From NCBI RefSeq assembly GCF_001601575.1, contig NZ_LOHZ01000030.1:44547-108546 (forward strand): DNA of 64,000 nucleotides, written 5' to 3'. The notes below the pieces were generated by a model. It was not told the DNA's origin. It ran no database searches and was given only the letters and a program-made list of their open reading frames with translations. Below are positions 53,626 to 60,790 of the stretch, piece after piece (the stretch's first letter is position 1; every line of letters starts with the position of its first letter). The stretch is from Thermovenabulum gondwanense (GTDB lineage Bacteria; Bacillota; Thermosediminibacteria; Thermosediminibacterales; Thermosediminibacteraceae). Both the position numbers and the translations under genes were made by a program.

Positions 53626-55092
53626 TTAGTCGAGATAACCGCTGTATTTTGCAACTATCTCCATAAGTTTTACCAGAGCCCTGACCGCGAATCTAGCATT
53701 GTCCTTAATGAGCTGGCCGTCTTCATCCGTCGTTCCAAGTCCGGGAGAAATGAAGATGTTGGCATCATAGGCGACGGTGGGTATTACGCCCATCTGAGAC
53801 ACACCGCTCTGGAATATATTGGAGCCGGCGTACATATCCTCTATGGAGAATATGGGGAGTCCCAGTTCATCCTTTGTCCATGTGTTCTCGTAGTTTACTT
53901 CTACCGCCCTGCTGTTGTAGGATTTGGTAATGATAAGCCCTTTCTTTATCTTGGGATGAATTTGTTCGAATTCTTCTACAACGACTTCGTAAAGGTCATC
54001 GACGGGTTTGGTAAGGGCTTCGGGATTGTCCCTTAACTCTTTTAACGCTTCTATCACTCCGAGCAGTGCTTCCTTGCCGGGGTCGTTGGTGACGTATGCC
54101 GCTTTTCCGTAAGAGGCGGTGGTGCCATACCTGTCGCCGTGATATCCCAAGGCCCTTCTTATCTGCACCATTACATCCTCTTTACCTATTATTAAACCTG
54201 CGGTGGTGGATTCGCTGGCTTTGTCCATGCTGTAAATTACCACATCCGCACCGCTCTTTCTTATATCGTGACCTACAAAAGGTACGCCCCAGGCGTTATC
54301 GATGACATAAGGTACATCGTATTCATGGGCTATTTCTGCCAGTCTCTTCTGGAGCACCGGCGTGCCATCCGGGTCTTTTACACCGTAGCCGTATCCCGGG
54401 GTATCGTATCCCAAGGATGTAATACCCGAAAGCATGGTGCAATGTCTTTCCGCTACGACCTTGATCTTTTTGGCGGAGGCTTCGGGATCTACTTTTGTAA
54501 GGAGTATGACCGGATGGTACTTAATTCCGTGAACGGAATAGTCGGCTCCTACTAAGGGAACGATGTATTCACTCAGGTTATTCTGCCTTTTGCCGTAAAA
54601 TCCCAGCTCTCCAGCGGTGCAACCCCTGTCGGCGAGAATATCCTTGAATTTTGGCGGGAAGGGCCTTCCATAACCTCCGTGATGATGCAGGTGCTTTTCA
54701 TAGGGTATGATGTACCTGGTTAAATAGTTATCCCCTCTTCCCTGCATGGGGGGTGTGAAAAGGGTGTCGAAGGTAACCCAGAGCCCTGCTTCACAGGTGT
54801 TAATCGGGGCTGCATCGTACTCATCTCCGTAAACATCCTTTACAATAGACCTTATTTCATCTACAAGCTTGGCTAAGGGTATAACCTCGGTGCTTCCCTT
54901 ATCCAGAGCTTCCCTGACCTTTTTGGTTAAAGGAGAGGGGCATCCGGAAATAGCACCCGTAAGGCCGAATTTCCCGCGAAGTTCCGCAGGGATACCTATT
55001 TCATCGGCTGCTTTTCTCGCCTCTGCATAGATATTGGGAATATTCATTTGAAGGTGACGGTACATTTCAAACTTTTTCTTAAACTTTGGCAT
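53626..55092 (-). CDS. Fold-type I PLP-dependent enzyme, unknown reaction
   Basis: This 488-residue cytoplasmic enzyme has the fold-type I PLP architecture. The likely Schiff-base lysine is Lys291 in SMDKASESTTAG. Asp265 in YVIDNAWGVPF would pair with the pyridine nitrogen, and MLSGITSLGYD and the HHHGGYGRPF segment may line the active site. The fold resembles the aminotransferase class V / SepSecS group, but I cannot assign a reaction. The start is ATG at 55090-55092 with AAAGGAGGAC upstream; the longer open frame lacks support. It is the middle gene of a three-gene operon with a small conserved protein (43 nt upstream) and the B12 protein (15 nt downstream). Confidence 0.75.
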   Translation of the reverse strand: MPKFKKKFEMYRHLQMNIPNIYAEARKAADEIGIPAELRGKFGLTGAISGCPSPLTKKVREALDKGSTEVIPLAKLVDEIRSIVKDVYGDEYDAAPINTCEAGLWVTFDTLFTPPMQGRGDNYLTRYIIPYEKHLHHHGGYGRPFPPKFKDILADRGCTAGELGFYGKRQNNLSEYIVPLVGADYSVHGIKYHPVILLTKVDPEASAKKIKVVAERHCTMLSGITSLGYDTPGYGYGVKDPDGTPVLQKRLAEIAHEYDVPYVIDNAWGVPFVGHDIRKSGADVVIYSMDKASESTTAGLIIGKEDVMVQIRRALGYHGDRYGTTASYGKAAYVTNDPGKEALLGVIEALKELRDNPEALTKPVDDLYEVVVEEFEQIHPKIKKGLIITKSYNSRAVEVNYENTWTKDELGLPIFSIEDMYAGSNIFQSGVSQMGVIPTVAYDANIFISPGLGTTDEDGQLIKDNARFAVRALVKLMEIVAKYSGYLD

Positions 55093-55135
55093 ACTAAGTC
55101 CTCCTTTTAATTTATTATTTATGTTAAAAAACTTA

Positions 55136-55558
55136 TTATCCAATCTCCACTTCCATATCCAGTTCCAAAAGTCTATCCTTGCCCGATAAAAGCTCCGTTC
55201 CCTTCACCACGATGTTGTAGTGGTTGGGGAAATGGGTTTCATCGTATCCGGCAATAACTCCCACCTGTTTTCCACCTATCTTGACCGGATCTCCGTATAC
55301 TGCCACCGATCCTTCCGTTACCTCAAAAAAACCCAAGTAAGCGATTTTATTTACTCCGTCCCCGGGTTTTACTTCTTCGGTAGTTAGAATAAGTTCGTGA
55401 ATTTCGTTTTTTAACAAACACCTGGAGGGTTGAACTATTAAATTTAACCCCCTTTCATCGTAAATTCCATCCAATACTACTTTTATGATACCCTTAACGG
55501 GCTTTTTTTTTGCATAGGGATTGTTTTTGAACATTCCCTCTTTATAGGGATCCTTCAT
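55136..55558 (-). CDS. Small conserved protein heading the B12/PLP cassette
   Basis: This 140-residue soluble protein is predicted to be mostly beta strand (GIIKVVLDGIYDERGLNLIV, NEIHELILTTEEVKPGDGV, KIAYLGFFEVTEGSVAVYGDPVKIGG). It has no signal peptide, metal motif or known catalytic residues. The repeated Gly-Asp turns and GYDETHFPNHYNIVVKG near the end look like a small-molecule or cofactor-binding beta barrel. It lies 43 nt upstream of the PLP enzyme, with GAGGAGG before its ATG, and is the first gene of the operon. It may be a chaperone, a third subunit or a substrate-handling protein. I do not recognise it. Confidence 0.7.
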   Translation of the reverse strand: MKDPYKEGMFKNNPYAKKKPVKGIIKVVLDGIYDERGLNLIVQPSRCLLKNEIHELILTTEEVKPGDGVNKIAYLGFFEVTEGSVAVYGDPVKIGGKQVGVIAGYDETHFPNHYNIVVKGTELLSGKDRLLELDMEVEIG

Positions 55559-55698
55559 TTTTTACCTCCTCATCACTGATGAGTATATTTACTAAATAAG
55601 TATTCTCTATAAAATCTCAAATTCCTGCTAATAAATTAATTTTCCTGAAATATTTTTTTATATTATTTTTTGAATTTGTTTTGGAAAAAATTTATATC

Positions 55699-55740
55699 AA
55701 AAAAAAAAAATAAAGGGTAGAACTTTTAAATGTCCACCCT
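55699..55740 (-). terminator. Intrinsic terminator of the SHOCT operon
   Basis: AGGGTGGA pairs with TTCTACCCT, including one G-T pair. On the minus strand it is followed by TTATTTTTTTTTTTT, about 20-60 nt past the stop codon of the 92-residue SHOCT protein. Confidence 0.7.
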
Positions 55741-55762
55741 GTTAAAATTCATTCTTTTTCAG

Positions 55763-56041
55763 TTAATAACCGAGAATTTTTTTCTTTCTGCTGATGTATT
55801 CCTGTTCGTCGATTTCCCCTTTGGCATATCTTTCGTTCAATATTTCCAGTGCTGCACTTGAAATACCTTTGGCATAGGTTTTATTTAATAAAAGTTTCGC
55901 CAAATAAATAGCCGCAAAGATAAAAGCTATGCCTATTACCACCTTAACTCCGAGCATTATATACCAGTACGGGAACAGGTCAAAACCGCCTCTACCGATA
56001 AAATTGGGGCCGTATCCAAAAAAACCGCATCCTCTCCACAT
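55763..56041 (-). CDS. SHOCT-domain small membrane protein
   Basis: This is a 92-residue protein with a Gly/Phe-rich N-terminus (MWRGCGFFGYGPNF), one transmembrane helix (about 30-50) and a C-terminal SHOCT motif (ALEILNERYAKGEIDEQEYISRKKKIL). SHOCT is a short helical module found at the ends of many small membrane proteins; its role is not known. It lies 12 nt after a second, smaller SHOCT protein with an AGGAGGG ribosome binding site. Confidence 0.8.
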   Translation of the reverse strand: MWRGCGFFGYGPNFIGRGGFDLFPYWYIMLGVKVVIGIAFIFAAIYLAKLLLNKTYAKGISSAALEILNERYAKGEIDEQEYISRKKKILGY

Positions 56042-56053
56042 AATAAATCCCTC

Positions 56054-56233
56054 CTATGTGCTTAATATTTTTTTTCTTTTTTCGTATTCATCATCGGATA
56101 TTTCGCCCTTTGCGTATTTTTCGTTTAAAAGGGCTAAGGCATTATTTTTATCAAACCTGTCAAATCTTTCAAAAATTCCCTTAGAGTTTAATAATATAAA
56201 GGCGATGACTAACAAAAATAAAATACACATCAT
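56054..56233 (-). CDS. Short SHOCT-domain membrane protein
   Basis: This is a 59-residue gene with ATG at 56231-56233, AGGAGGG nine bases upstream and TAG at 56054-56056. The N-terminus is a single transmembrane helix (about 3-17: CILFLLVIAFILL), and the C-terminus is a SHOCT motif (LLNEKYAKGEISDDEYEKRKKIL) close to that of the next gene. The two are evidently a tandem pair that arose by duplication and may form a hetero-oligomer in the membrane. Function unknown. Confidence 0.8.
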   Translation of the reverse strand: MMCILFLLVIAFILLNSKGIFERFDRFDKNNALALLNEKYAKGEISDDEYEKRKKILST

Positions 56234-56535
56234 AGAAAATGTCCCTCCTTTTTACTATCTACACTTTATCACTTATTTTTTATGAAACTATGAAGTTTCC
56301 CCGTTGATTTTTGATTTTTTTGTGAAGGTTTTATGTCCTAAATAGAGGCATAAAAAAATCCTCATCCTTAGTGAGAATTATTTTTACCTTAAAGCGCTTT
56401 TTAAATGATTGTCCACCTTTTAACACATAAAACGTGCCTTTTAATTTAATATCTTAATGCTGATATTTAATTCGATGGGACTCAAACGATAAAAAATTAG
56501 ATTTTTAAAAGTCAAAAGACTTTTCACTAAGTATC
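56234..56535. other. AT-rich interval between the SHOCT genes and the tRNA cluster
   Basis: No gene is visible. A weak hairpin with a following T run on the minus strand lies near 56351-56376 and may be a second terminator behind the tRNA genes. Confidence 0.4.
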
Positions 56536-56571
56536 AAAAAAGGGTTCCGGTGCCGATCACCAGAACCCTTT
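56536..56571 (-). terminator. Intrinsic terminator of the tRNA cluster
   Basis: The hairpin AAGGGTTCTGGTG...CACCGGAACCCTT is followed by a run of T on the minus strand, about 12 nt past tRNA-Gly. Confidence 0.9.
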
Positions 56572-56582
56572 ATTTTCCTTAT

Positions 56583-56657
56583 TGGAGCGGAAAACGGGAT
56601 TCGAACCCGCGACCCTCGGCTTGGGAAGCCGATGCTCTACCGCTGAGCTACTTCCGC
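56583..56657 (-). tRNA. tRNA-Gly (anticodon CCC)
   Basis: It folds as a full cloverleaf: acceptor GCGGAAG/TTTCCGC (its last pairs include a G-T), D arm GCTC...GAGC, anticodon stem TCGGC/GCCGA with loop TTCCCAA, and T arm GCGGG-TTCGAAT-CCCGT. CCA is encoded. The anticodon is CCC, so it reads GGG glycine codons. It is the last gene of a Lys-Glu-Gly tRNA cluster. Confidence 0.95.
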
Positions 56658-56736
56658 CCGTTTAATTTTTCTAAAGATAATTATATCAGATAATTTTTTT
56701 AAGTCAATATTATCAGGTTTTAACACCAATACAAAA

Positions 56737-56811
56737 TGGTGACCCCGAGGGGAGTCGAACCCCTGTTACCGCCTTGAAAGAGCGGTGTCTTAACCACTTG
56801 ACCACGGGGCC
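56737..56811 (-). tRNA. tRNA-Glu (anticodon TTC)
   Basis: The cloverleaf has acceptor GGCCCCG/CGGGGTC (with a G-T pair), anticodon loop CTTTCAA giving TTC, T loop TTCGACT and an encoded CCA. It reads GAA/GAG codons. It is the middle gene of the cluster. Confidence 0.95.
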
Positions 56812-56819
56812 ACTTAAAA

Positions 56820-56895
56820 TGGTGAGCCATCCGCGAATCGAACGCGGGACACCCTGATTAAAAGTCAGGTGCTCTACCGACTGAGCTAATGGCTC
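56820..56895 (-). tRNA. tRNA-Lys (anticodon TTT)
   Basis: The cloverleaf has acceptor GAGCCAT/ATGGCTC, anticodon stem CTGAC-TTTTAAT-... giving TTT, T loop TTCGATT and an encoded CCA. It reads AAA/AAG codons. It is the first gene of the cluster, eight nucleotides upstream of tRNA-Glu. Confidence 0.95.
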
Positions 56896-56976
56896 GGAAT
56901 TTGCAAAAGCAAATATAATACTACTATAAAAAAATTATTCTGTCAACCCCGAATTTAAAGGATTTTTTACCCATTT

Positions 56977-57318
56977 TCAGCCCCTGACAAAGTGCGGCAT
57001 GTCCCAGGGAATTTCCAAAGAAAGTTCCACAAAGCCGGCATATTCTCCCTTTTCATCGTACCAGGGGGTTTGATAAATTAATTTTTTTACACCCTTTTTT
57101 TCGATGGTGTAACAGTTTTTTTCCCCTTTGGAAAGCATTTGCTCTAATTTTTCCCTGGCACCTTTGGGATGGCAGTCCAGGACATTTTCCCCTATAAGGT
57201 CTTCCCCTCCGTCTTCTTTAAAGGTCTCGCAGGACTTTTCATTCATATAAATTATTTTTCCTTCTTTATCGCATACGGTAATCGCTACGGGCAGTTTATG
57301 GATAAAATCTTTTTCCAT
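56977..57318 (-). CDS. Stand-alone PAS-domain protein
   Basis: This is a 113-residue protein consisting of a single PAS domain (about 5-110): LPVAITVCDKEGKIIYMNEKSCETF, then NVLDCHPKGAREKLEQML, then WYDEKGEYAGFVELSLEIP. It has no output domain. The HPKGA-type segment is seen in PAS proteins that may bind heme or act as oxygen or ligand sensors, but the residue use cannot be settled here. It stands alone between the tRNA cluster and the methyl-transfer locus, in the same direction as both. A sensory or adaptor role is an inference. Confidence 0.8.
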   Translation of the reverse strand: MEKDFIHKLPVAITVCDKEGKIIYMNEKSCETFKEDGGEDLIGENVLDCHPKGAREKLEQMLSKGEKNCYTIEKKGVKKLIYQTPWYDEKGEYAGFVELSLEIPWDMPHFVRG

Positions 57319-57384
57319 TTCAGTTCTCCCTTTCTAAATATATTTAGTTTTATATTACTTGACTTTTAACCCCGATTCAATATA

Positions 57385-57408
57385 AAAAAGTCTCTCCTCA
57401 AGGAGAGA
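57385..57408 (-). terminator. Intrinsic terminator of the corrinoid protein/GntR operon
   Basis: TCTCTCCTTGAGGAGAGA is followed by CTTTTTTATA on the minus strand. It overlaps the GntR stop codon. Confidence 0.8.
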
Positions 57409-58147
57409 AAAAATTTTCTTTCACTAATTTTTTATTATTATCATCCGAAAGCGAAGCCTGAGCAAATAATTTAAAATAATCTCCTCTAAAATATACCGTG
57501 CCGAAACCTACGGGCCTGTTGTCTTTATTGTAAAGCTTTTGCTCTACCACCATCAGTGGCATTAACTCGGAGATTTTAAGCTTATCTTTGAGGAATTCAT
57601 CGGGCATTTTAGCGTAAATGGTTAGCTCCTTTTTCATAGTGTAAACATCAAAGCTTTTTGCAACAAGTTCGGGGAAGGTGTAAAATATTAATTCTTTTTC
57701 AATAATGGGCATACCTTTAAAGTAAACCAAAAATTTTTTATCGTACGCCACAGGTTCGTCGTCCTCATAGAACAGCCTTTCTATCAAAACCACATTTTTG
57801 CTTTCCGAAATCTGCAAAAGGTTGCATATATCTACGGGAGGCTTTATAATGTCTGCCTTTAACAGCTTCATATTGTTTACTTTTCCGGTAATGCTTTTTA
57901 TTTCATTGAAATAAAGCACGTATTTGTCGTGTTCCGGTTCCTTTACGTAATTTCCCTTGCCTTGAATGGAATAAATATACCCTTCGTTTAATAATATCGC
58001 AAGCCCTTTCCTTACGGTCATCCTGCTCGCATTGTATTCCCGGCACAATTCATGCTCGGAATATATCGCATCCCCCGGTCTTAATTCCCCTTTTAAAATT
58101 TTTTCTCTAATATCTGCAGCAATTTTAAGATATACCGGCAGCTTCAT
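57398..58147 (-). CDS. GntR/HutC-family regulator with UTRA domain
   Basis: This is a 249-residue repressor-type regulator. The winged helix-turn-helix is at about 1-70 (ADIREKILKGELRPGDAIYSEHELCREYNASRMTVRKGLAILLNEGYIYSIQGKGNYV), and the UTRA ligand domain at about 85-240. UTRA regulators sense the substrate of the operon they control. It overlaps the corrinoid protein by 4 nt (ATGA), so the regulator is made with the methyl-transfer genes and is probably their local control. A 12-bp perfect palindrome near the methyltransferase promoter (60713-60724) is a candidate operator. Confidence 0.9.
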   Translation of the reverse strand: MKLPVYLKIAADIREKILKGELRPGDAIYSEHELCREYNASRMTVRKGLAILLNEGYIYSIQGKGNYVKEPEHDKYVLYFNEIKSITGKVNNMKLLKADIIKPPVDICNLLQISESKNVVLIERLFYEDDEPVAYDKKFLVYFKGMPIIEKELIFYTFPELVAKSFDVYTMKKELTIYAKMPDEFLKDKLKISELMPLMVVEQKLYNKDNRPVGFGTVYFRGDYFKLFAQASLSDDNNKKLVKENFFSP

Positions 58148-58812
58148 TTTTGCATCTCCTTATTCTTAATTTTTTCAATCCATTCCTTACACTTTTTTAC
58201 ACCTTTCAATGCATCATTAGTAAAATAATCAGCGCCTATGTACCGGCATAACTCCTGATTCAAATGACTACCTCCTGCAATTACGAACACGTCCTTCCGC
58301 AAATCCGCCTCAATCAGTGCGTCTACTATATCCTTCATGGAATCTACTGTAAAGGTGAGGACGCTGCTCATGCCTACTATTTCCGGCCTATAGAGCTCAA
58401 CGGTCTTCACAAATGTTTCCTTGGGCACATCTACCCCCAGGTCAATCACGTTAAAACCGCTGGCCTCCATAAGCCCCTTGAAAATTTCCTTCCCTATATC
58501 GTGCAAATCCCCTTTTACCGTGCCGAGAACCACTTTCCCCATGAACATTTTCTGGGAGTATTTGAACACATCGGTGTTTTTAATAATATTCAATACCTCT
58601 TTAAATATAATACCTGCCATAATAAGGTCTGCAATATAATACTCCTTATTTTCGTATCGCCTGCCTACCCTGTCCATGCCTTTTTTCACTAAGTTCAATA
58701 AATAGAAAGGATCTACCCCCTGTTCCAAGGAGTTTTTTACCAGCATAAGTACATTATCCTCATTGAGCTCCTCCACCGCTTTCACAATGGACTTATCCAG
58801 CAGCCTTTCCAT
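58144..58812 (-). CDS. Corrinoid (cobalamin-binding) methyl-carrier protein
   Basis: This is a 222-residue methyl carrier like MtaC/MtbC/MtvC. It has an N-terminal helical cap domain (about 1-90, GMDRVGRRYENKEYYIADLIMAG) and a C-terminal B12-binding Rossmann domain (about 92-215) with the base-off motif DLHDIG at 102-107 (His104 as lower ligand) and VIAGGSHL. It ferries the methyl group between MT I and MT II. The ATG at 58810-58812 has GAGGAG seven bases upstream, and a strong promoter lies just before it, so the longer open frame is not used. It is coupled to the GntR gene. Confidence 0.93.
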   Translation of the reverse strand: MERLLDKSIVKAVEELNEDNVLMLVKNSLEQGVDPFYLLNLVKKGMDRVGRRYENKEYYIADLIMAGIIFKEVLNIIKNTDVFKYSQKMFMGKVVLGTVKGDLHDIGKEIFKGLMEASGFNVIDLGVDVPKETFVKTVELYRPEIVGMSSVLTFTVDSMKDIVDALIEADLRKDVFVIAGGSHLNQELCRYIGADYFTNDALKGVKKCKEWIEKIKNKEMQK

Positions 58813-58846
58813 ATAAACACTCCTCATATTTTTTTGCCTATCAGGT

Positions 58847-58875
58847 ATTATATCATTTTTCGGATTTTTCTTCAA
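58847..58875 (-). promoter_or_regulatory. SigA promoter of the corrinoid protein/GntR operon
   Basis: On the minus strand TTGAAG (58870-58875) and a perfect TATAAT (58847-58852) are 17 nt apart. The expected start of transcription, near 58840, is about 30 nt before the ATG at 58812. Confidence 0.75.
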
Positions 58876-58908
58876 AGTCTTGTTATTTAAAATTTTTTTC
58901 TCTGATTT

Positions 58909-59775
58909 TTACAAAAAAAGCCTTATACCGTTTTTAAAAACTTTGTCCATTATCTTTGCTTCATCTAATCCTGTATTTTTCAAATGCCGTATTTCATTAA
59001 AAAAGCCATCTGCGTGGTCCACACCGTAAGTGCCCGCATCACTCCCGACAGTTACTTTTATACCCAATTCAAAAGCCTCTTTTATATTTTCAATATGTTT
59101 CAAATAAATCCTTCTTATATTTTCCAGCTGATTTTTAAATTTTTTATCTTCCTTTTCGATCAGGTTTCCCAGCGGTGAAACAGTGGGGACCCAGATAACA
59201 TCATTTTCCGCCATTAAATACAACTCTTCCTTCGAAATAAAGTATCCGTGCTCTACGGTATCGGCTCCGGCTTTTACCGCAGCTTGCACCGCTTTTGAAG
59301 AATTCGCATGCACCATTACCCGGAGGTTTTTGTCTTTTGCTTTTTGTATCATATAATATATCTCATCAAATGCAAAATTTAGCTCTTCGGTAACCCGGTC
59401 GGGATAATTAAAATCCACAATTCCGGATATAATTAGTTTAAAATGATCCGGTTTTAATTTGAGAAGGTTTTTGAATTCTCTGTTAAAATCGTCCATCCCC
59501 GATATGGGTATCCCGAGAAAATTACCGTATTTTCCCTTTTTTGAAAAGGCGTAAACAGGAGTTTTTAGAACCATTCCAAACTCCTTACCCAGTTCCCTTG
59601 CCTTTAAAGATATGCCGTATCTATCTCCTCCATCCCTCAAGTAGAGTATGTTTTTATCTTTGTACTTTTTTAAAACCTCCTGTAAAGGAAAGAAATCTCC
59701 CATAAGTATCCTGTCGCGGTATTCCTTTGTGCGTTCTCCCATCAATGCAATGTGAATATGGCAATCAATATACAT
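58909..59775 (-). CDS. Amidohydrolase-superfamily enzyme
   Basis: This is a 288-residue metal-dependent hydrolase. The metal-ligand set of the superfamily is seen: HIH at 6-8, Lys113 (FKLIISG), His155 (VMVHANSS), His176 (VEHGYF) and Asp246 (GSDAG). It resembles the imidazolonepropionase/prolidase-like branch, but is shorter because the usual N-terminal composite beta sandwich is missing. It may release the methylated or methyl-accepting substrate of the neighbouring methyltransferase system by amide or ester hydrolysis; this is inferred from position. It sits between the MeTr gene and the corrinoid protein gene, with its own ribosome binding site (AGAAGGGAA). Confidence 0.85.
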   Translation of the reverse strand: MYIDCHIHIALMGERTKEYRDRILMGDFFPLQEVLKKYKDKNILYLRDGGDRYGISLKARELGKEFGMVLKTPVYAFSKKGKYGNFLGIPISGMDDFNREFKNLLKLKPDHFKLIISGIVDFNYPDRVTEELNFAFDEIYYMIQKAKDKNLRVMVHANSSKAVQAAVKAGADTVEHGYFISKEELYLMAENDVIWVPTVSPLGNLIEKEDKKFKNQLENIRRIYLKHIENIKEAFELGIKVTVGSDAGTYGVDHADGFFNEIRHLKNTGLDEAKIMDKVFKNGIRLFL

Positions 59776-59825
59776 ATAAAGCTTCCCTTCTAAAAATTAG
59801 GTTTTATTTGCTAAATTAAATATTT

Positions 59826-59855
59826 AAAAATACCTGCCGTCTGGGACGACAGGTA
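59826..59855 (-). terminator. Intrinsic terminator of the MeTr gene
   Basis: TACCTGTCGTC...GACGGCAGGTA is followed by TTTTTAAA on the minus strand. It splits the locus into two transcription units. Confidence 0.85.
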
Positions 59856-59871
59856 CTTTTAATTTTATCCC

Positions 59872-60681
59872 TTAACCCTCTTTTTTCACTCCTATTAATC
59901 CCTTCCTGTAAGCGTTGTTGTACTTCCTGCAGTATCTATCTTTGCCGATAAGGGCCTCTGTTGCCAGTACCGCCGCGAGCATGTCTCTATTGCACGGATC
60001 CATAATAGCCGAATCCATTCCGGAAAAAACGGCAATGGTTAAAAAGCACATATTTACTATTTTCCTGTAAGGCATGCCAAAGGAAATATTGCTTAAACCG
60101 GAAGTTATCTTAACCGTTGGGTACATTTGCTTTATGATGTTCATCGTTTCAACAAATTTCAGCAGAGACTGATTATCCGTGGGCAACGATATTACAAGAG
60201 GATCTATATGTATTCTCTCCGGCTGTATATCGTACTTCAGGGCTTTTTCTACCAGCACTTTTGATATCTCCACCCGGGTGTTCACATCGGAAGGTATCCC
60301 CCTGTCGTCACAGGTAAGGGCTATTACCTGCCAGGGTGTCCCCTGGATTAAGGGGTAGATTATTTCACATTTGTTCCCTTCGCCCGATACGGAATTTATA
60401 ATCCCGGGCTTTTTAGCGTACTTGAAAACCGCTTCTATGGTCTTAGGATTGGGGCTGTCGATGCAAAGGGGTTTATCAACCGCATCCTGCACGATATCCA
60501 TCAACCATTTTAAGGTATCCGGTTCTTCCTCGGGTGATGTCCCGGCGCAAACATCAATGTAATCGGCACCAGCTTCCGCCTGCCTTATTGCTAAATCCCG
60601 GATAAAATTTTCATCCCGGTTTTGAATCGCCTGTCCCACCGATGGAATAGTCCCGTTTATTTTTTCTCCAATTATTATCAT
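59872..60681 (-). CDS. Methyltetrahydrofolate:corrinoid methyltransferase (MeTr/MtvA type)
   Basis: This is a 269-residue pterin-binding TIM-barrel protein. Family motifs: GEKINGTIPSVG at the N-terminus, GADYIDVCAGTSPEEE, KPLCIDSPNPK and NSVSGEGNK, as in MeTr (AcsE) and the MT II subunits of O-demethylases. It moves a methyl group between the corrinoid protein and tetrahydrofolate. In this locus its partner is likely to be the corrinoid proteins at 58.1 and 63.9 kb. The ATG has AAGGAAGGG upstream. It has its own promoter and a terminator. Confidence 0.92.
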   Translation of the reverse strand: MIIIGEKINGTIPSVGQAIQNRDENFIRDLAIRQAEAGADYIDVCAGTSPEEEPDTLKWLMDIVQDAVDKPLCIDSPNPKTIEAVFKYAKKPGIINSVSGEGNKCEIIYPLIQGTPWQVIALTCDDRGIPSDVNTRVEISKVLVEKALKYDIQPERIHIDPLVISLPTDNQSLLKFVETMNIIKQMYPTVKITSGLSNISFGMPYRKIVNMCFLTIAVFSGMDSAIMDPCNRDMLAAVLATEALIGKDRYCRKYNNAYRKGLIGVKKEG

Positions 60682-60712
60682 AAATATCCCTTCCTTCTAT
60701 AAAATATATAAC

Positions 60713-60724
60713 ATGTATATACAT
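60713..60724. promoter_or_regulatory. Perfect 12-bp palindrome, candidate GntR operator
   Basis: ATGTATATACAT lies between the promoter and the start of the MeTr gene, roughly over the transcription start. TGTATATACA-like palindromes are common binding sites of HutC/GntR repressors, and a HutC-type GntR gene is in the same locus. Confidence 0.5.
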
Positions 60725-60728
60725 CTTA

Positions 60729-60757
60729 AAATTATCATTTTTCTTTCTTTTTGTCAA
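60729..60757 (-). promoter_or_regulatory. Probable promoter of the MeTr gene
   Basis: A perfect TTGACA (60752-60757, minus strand) is followed after 15 nt by GATAAT (60731-60736) or after 17 nt by TAATTT. The candidate operator lies just downstream. Confidence 0.5.
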
Positions 60758-60790
60758 TATTTTTTTATTTTTCTATTTTTATTAATATTG

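Noticed and set aside
55559..55700. Cobalamin riboswitch upstream of the B12/PLP cassette or methyl-transfer genes
   Set aside because: No B12-box (GCCACTG-like) or long structured leader seen; leaders are short and AT-rich.
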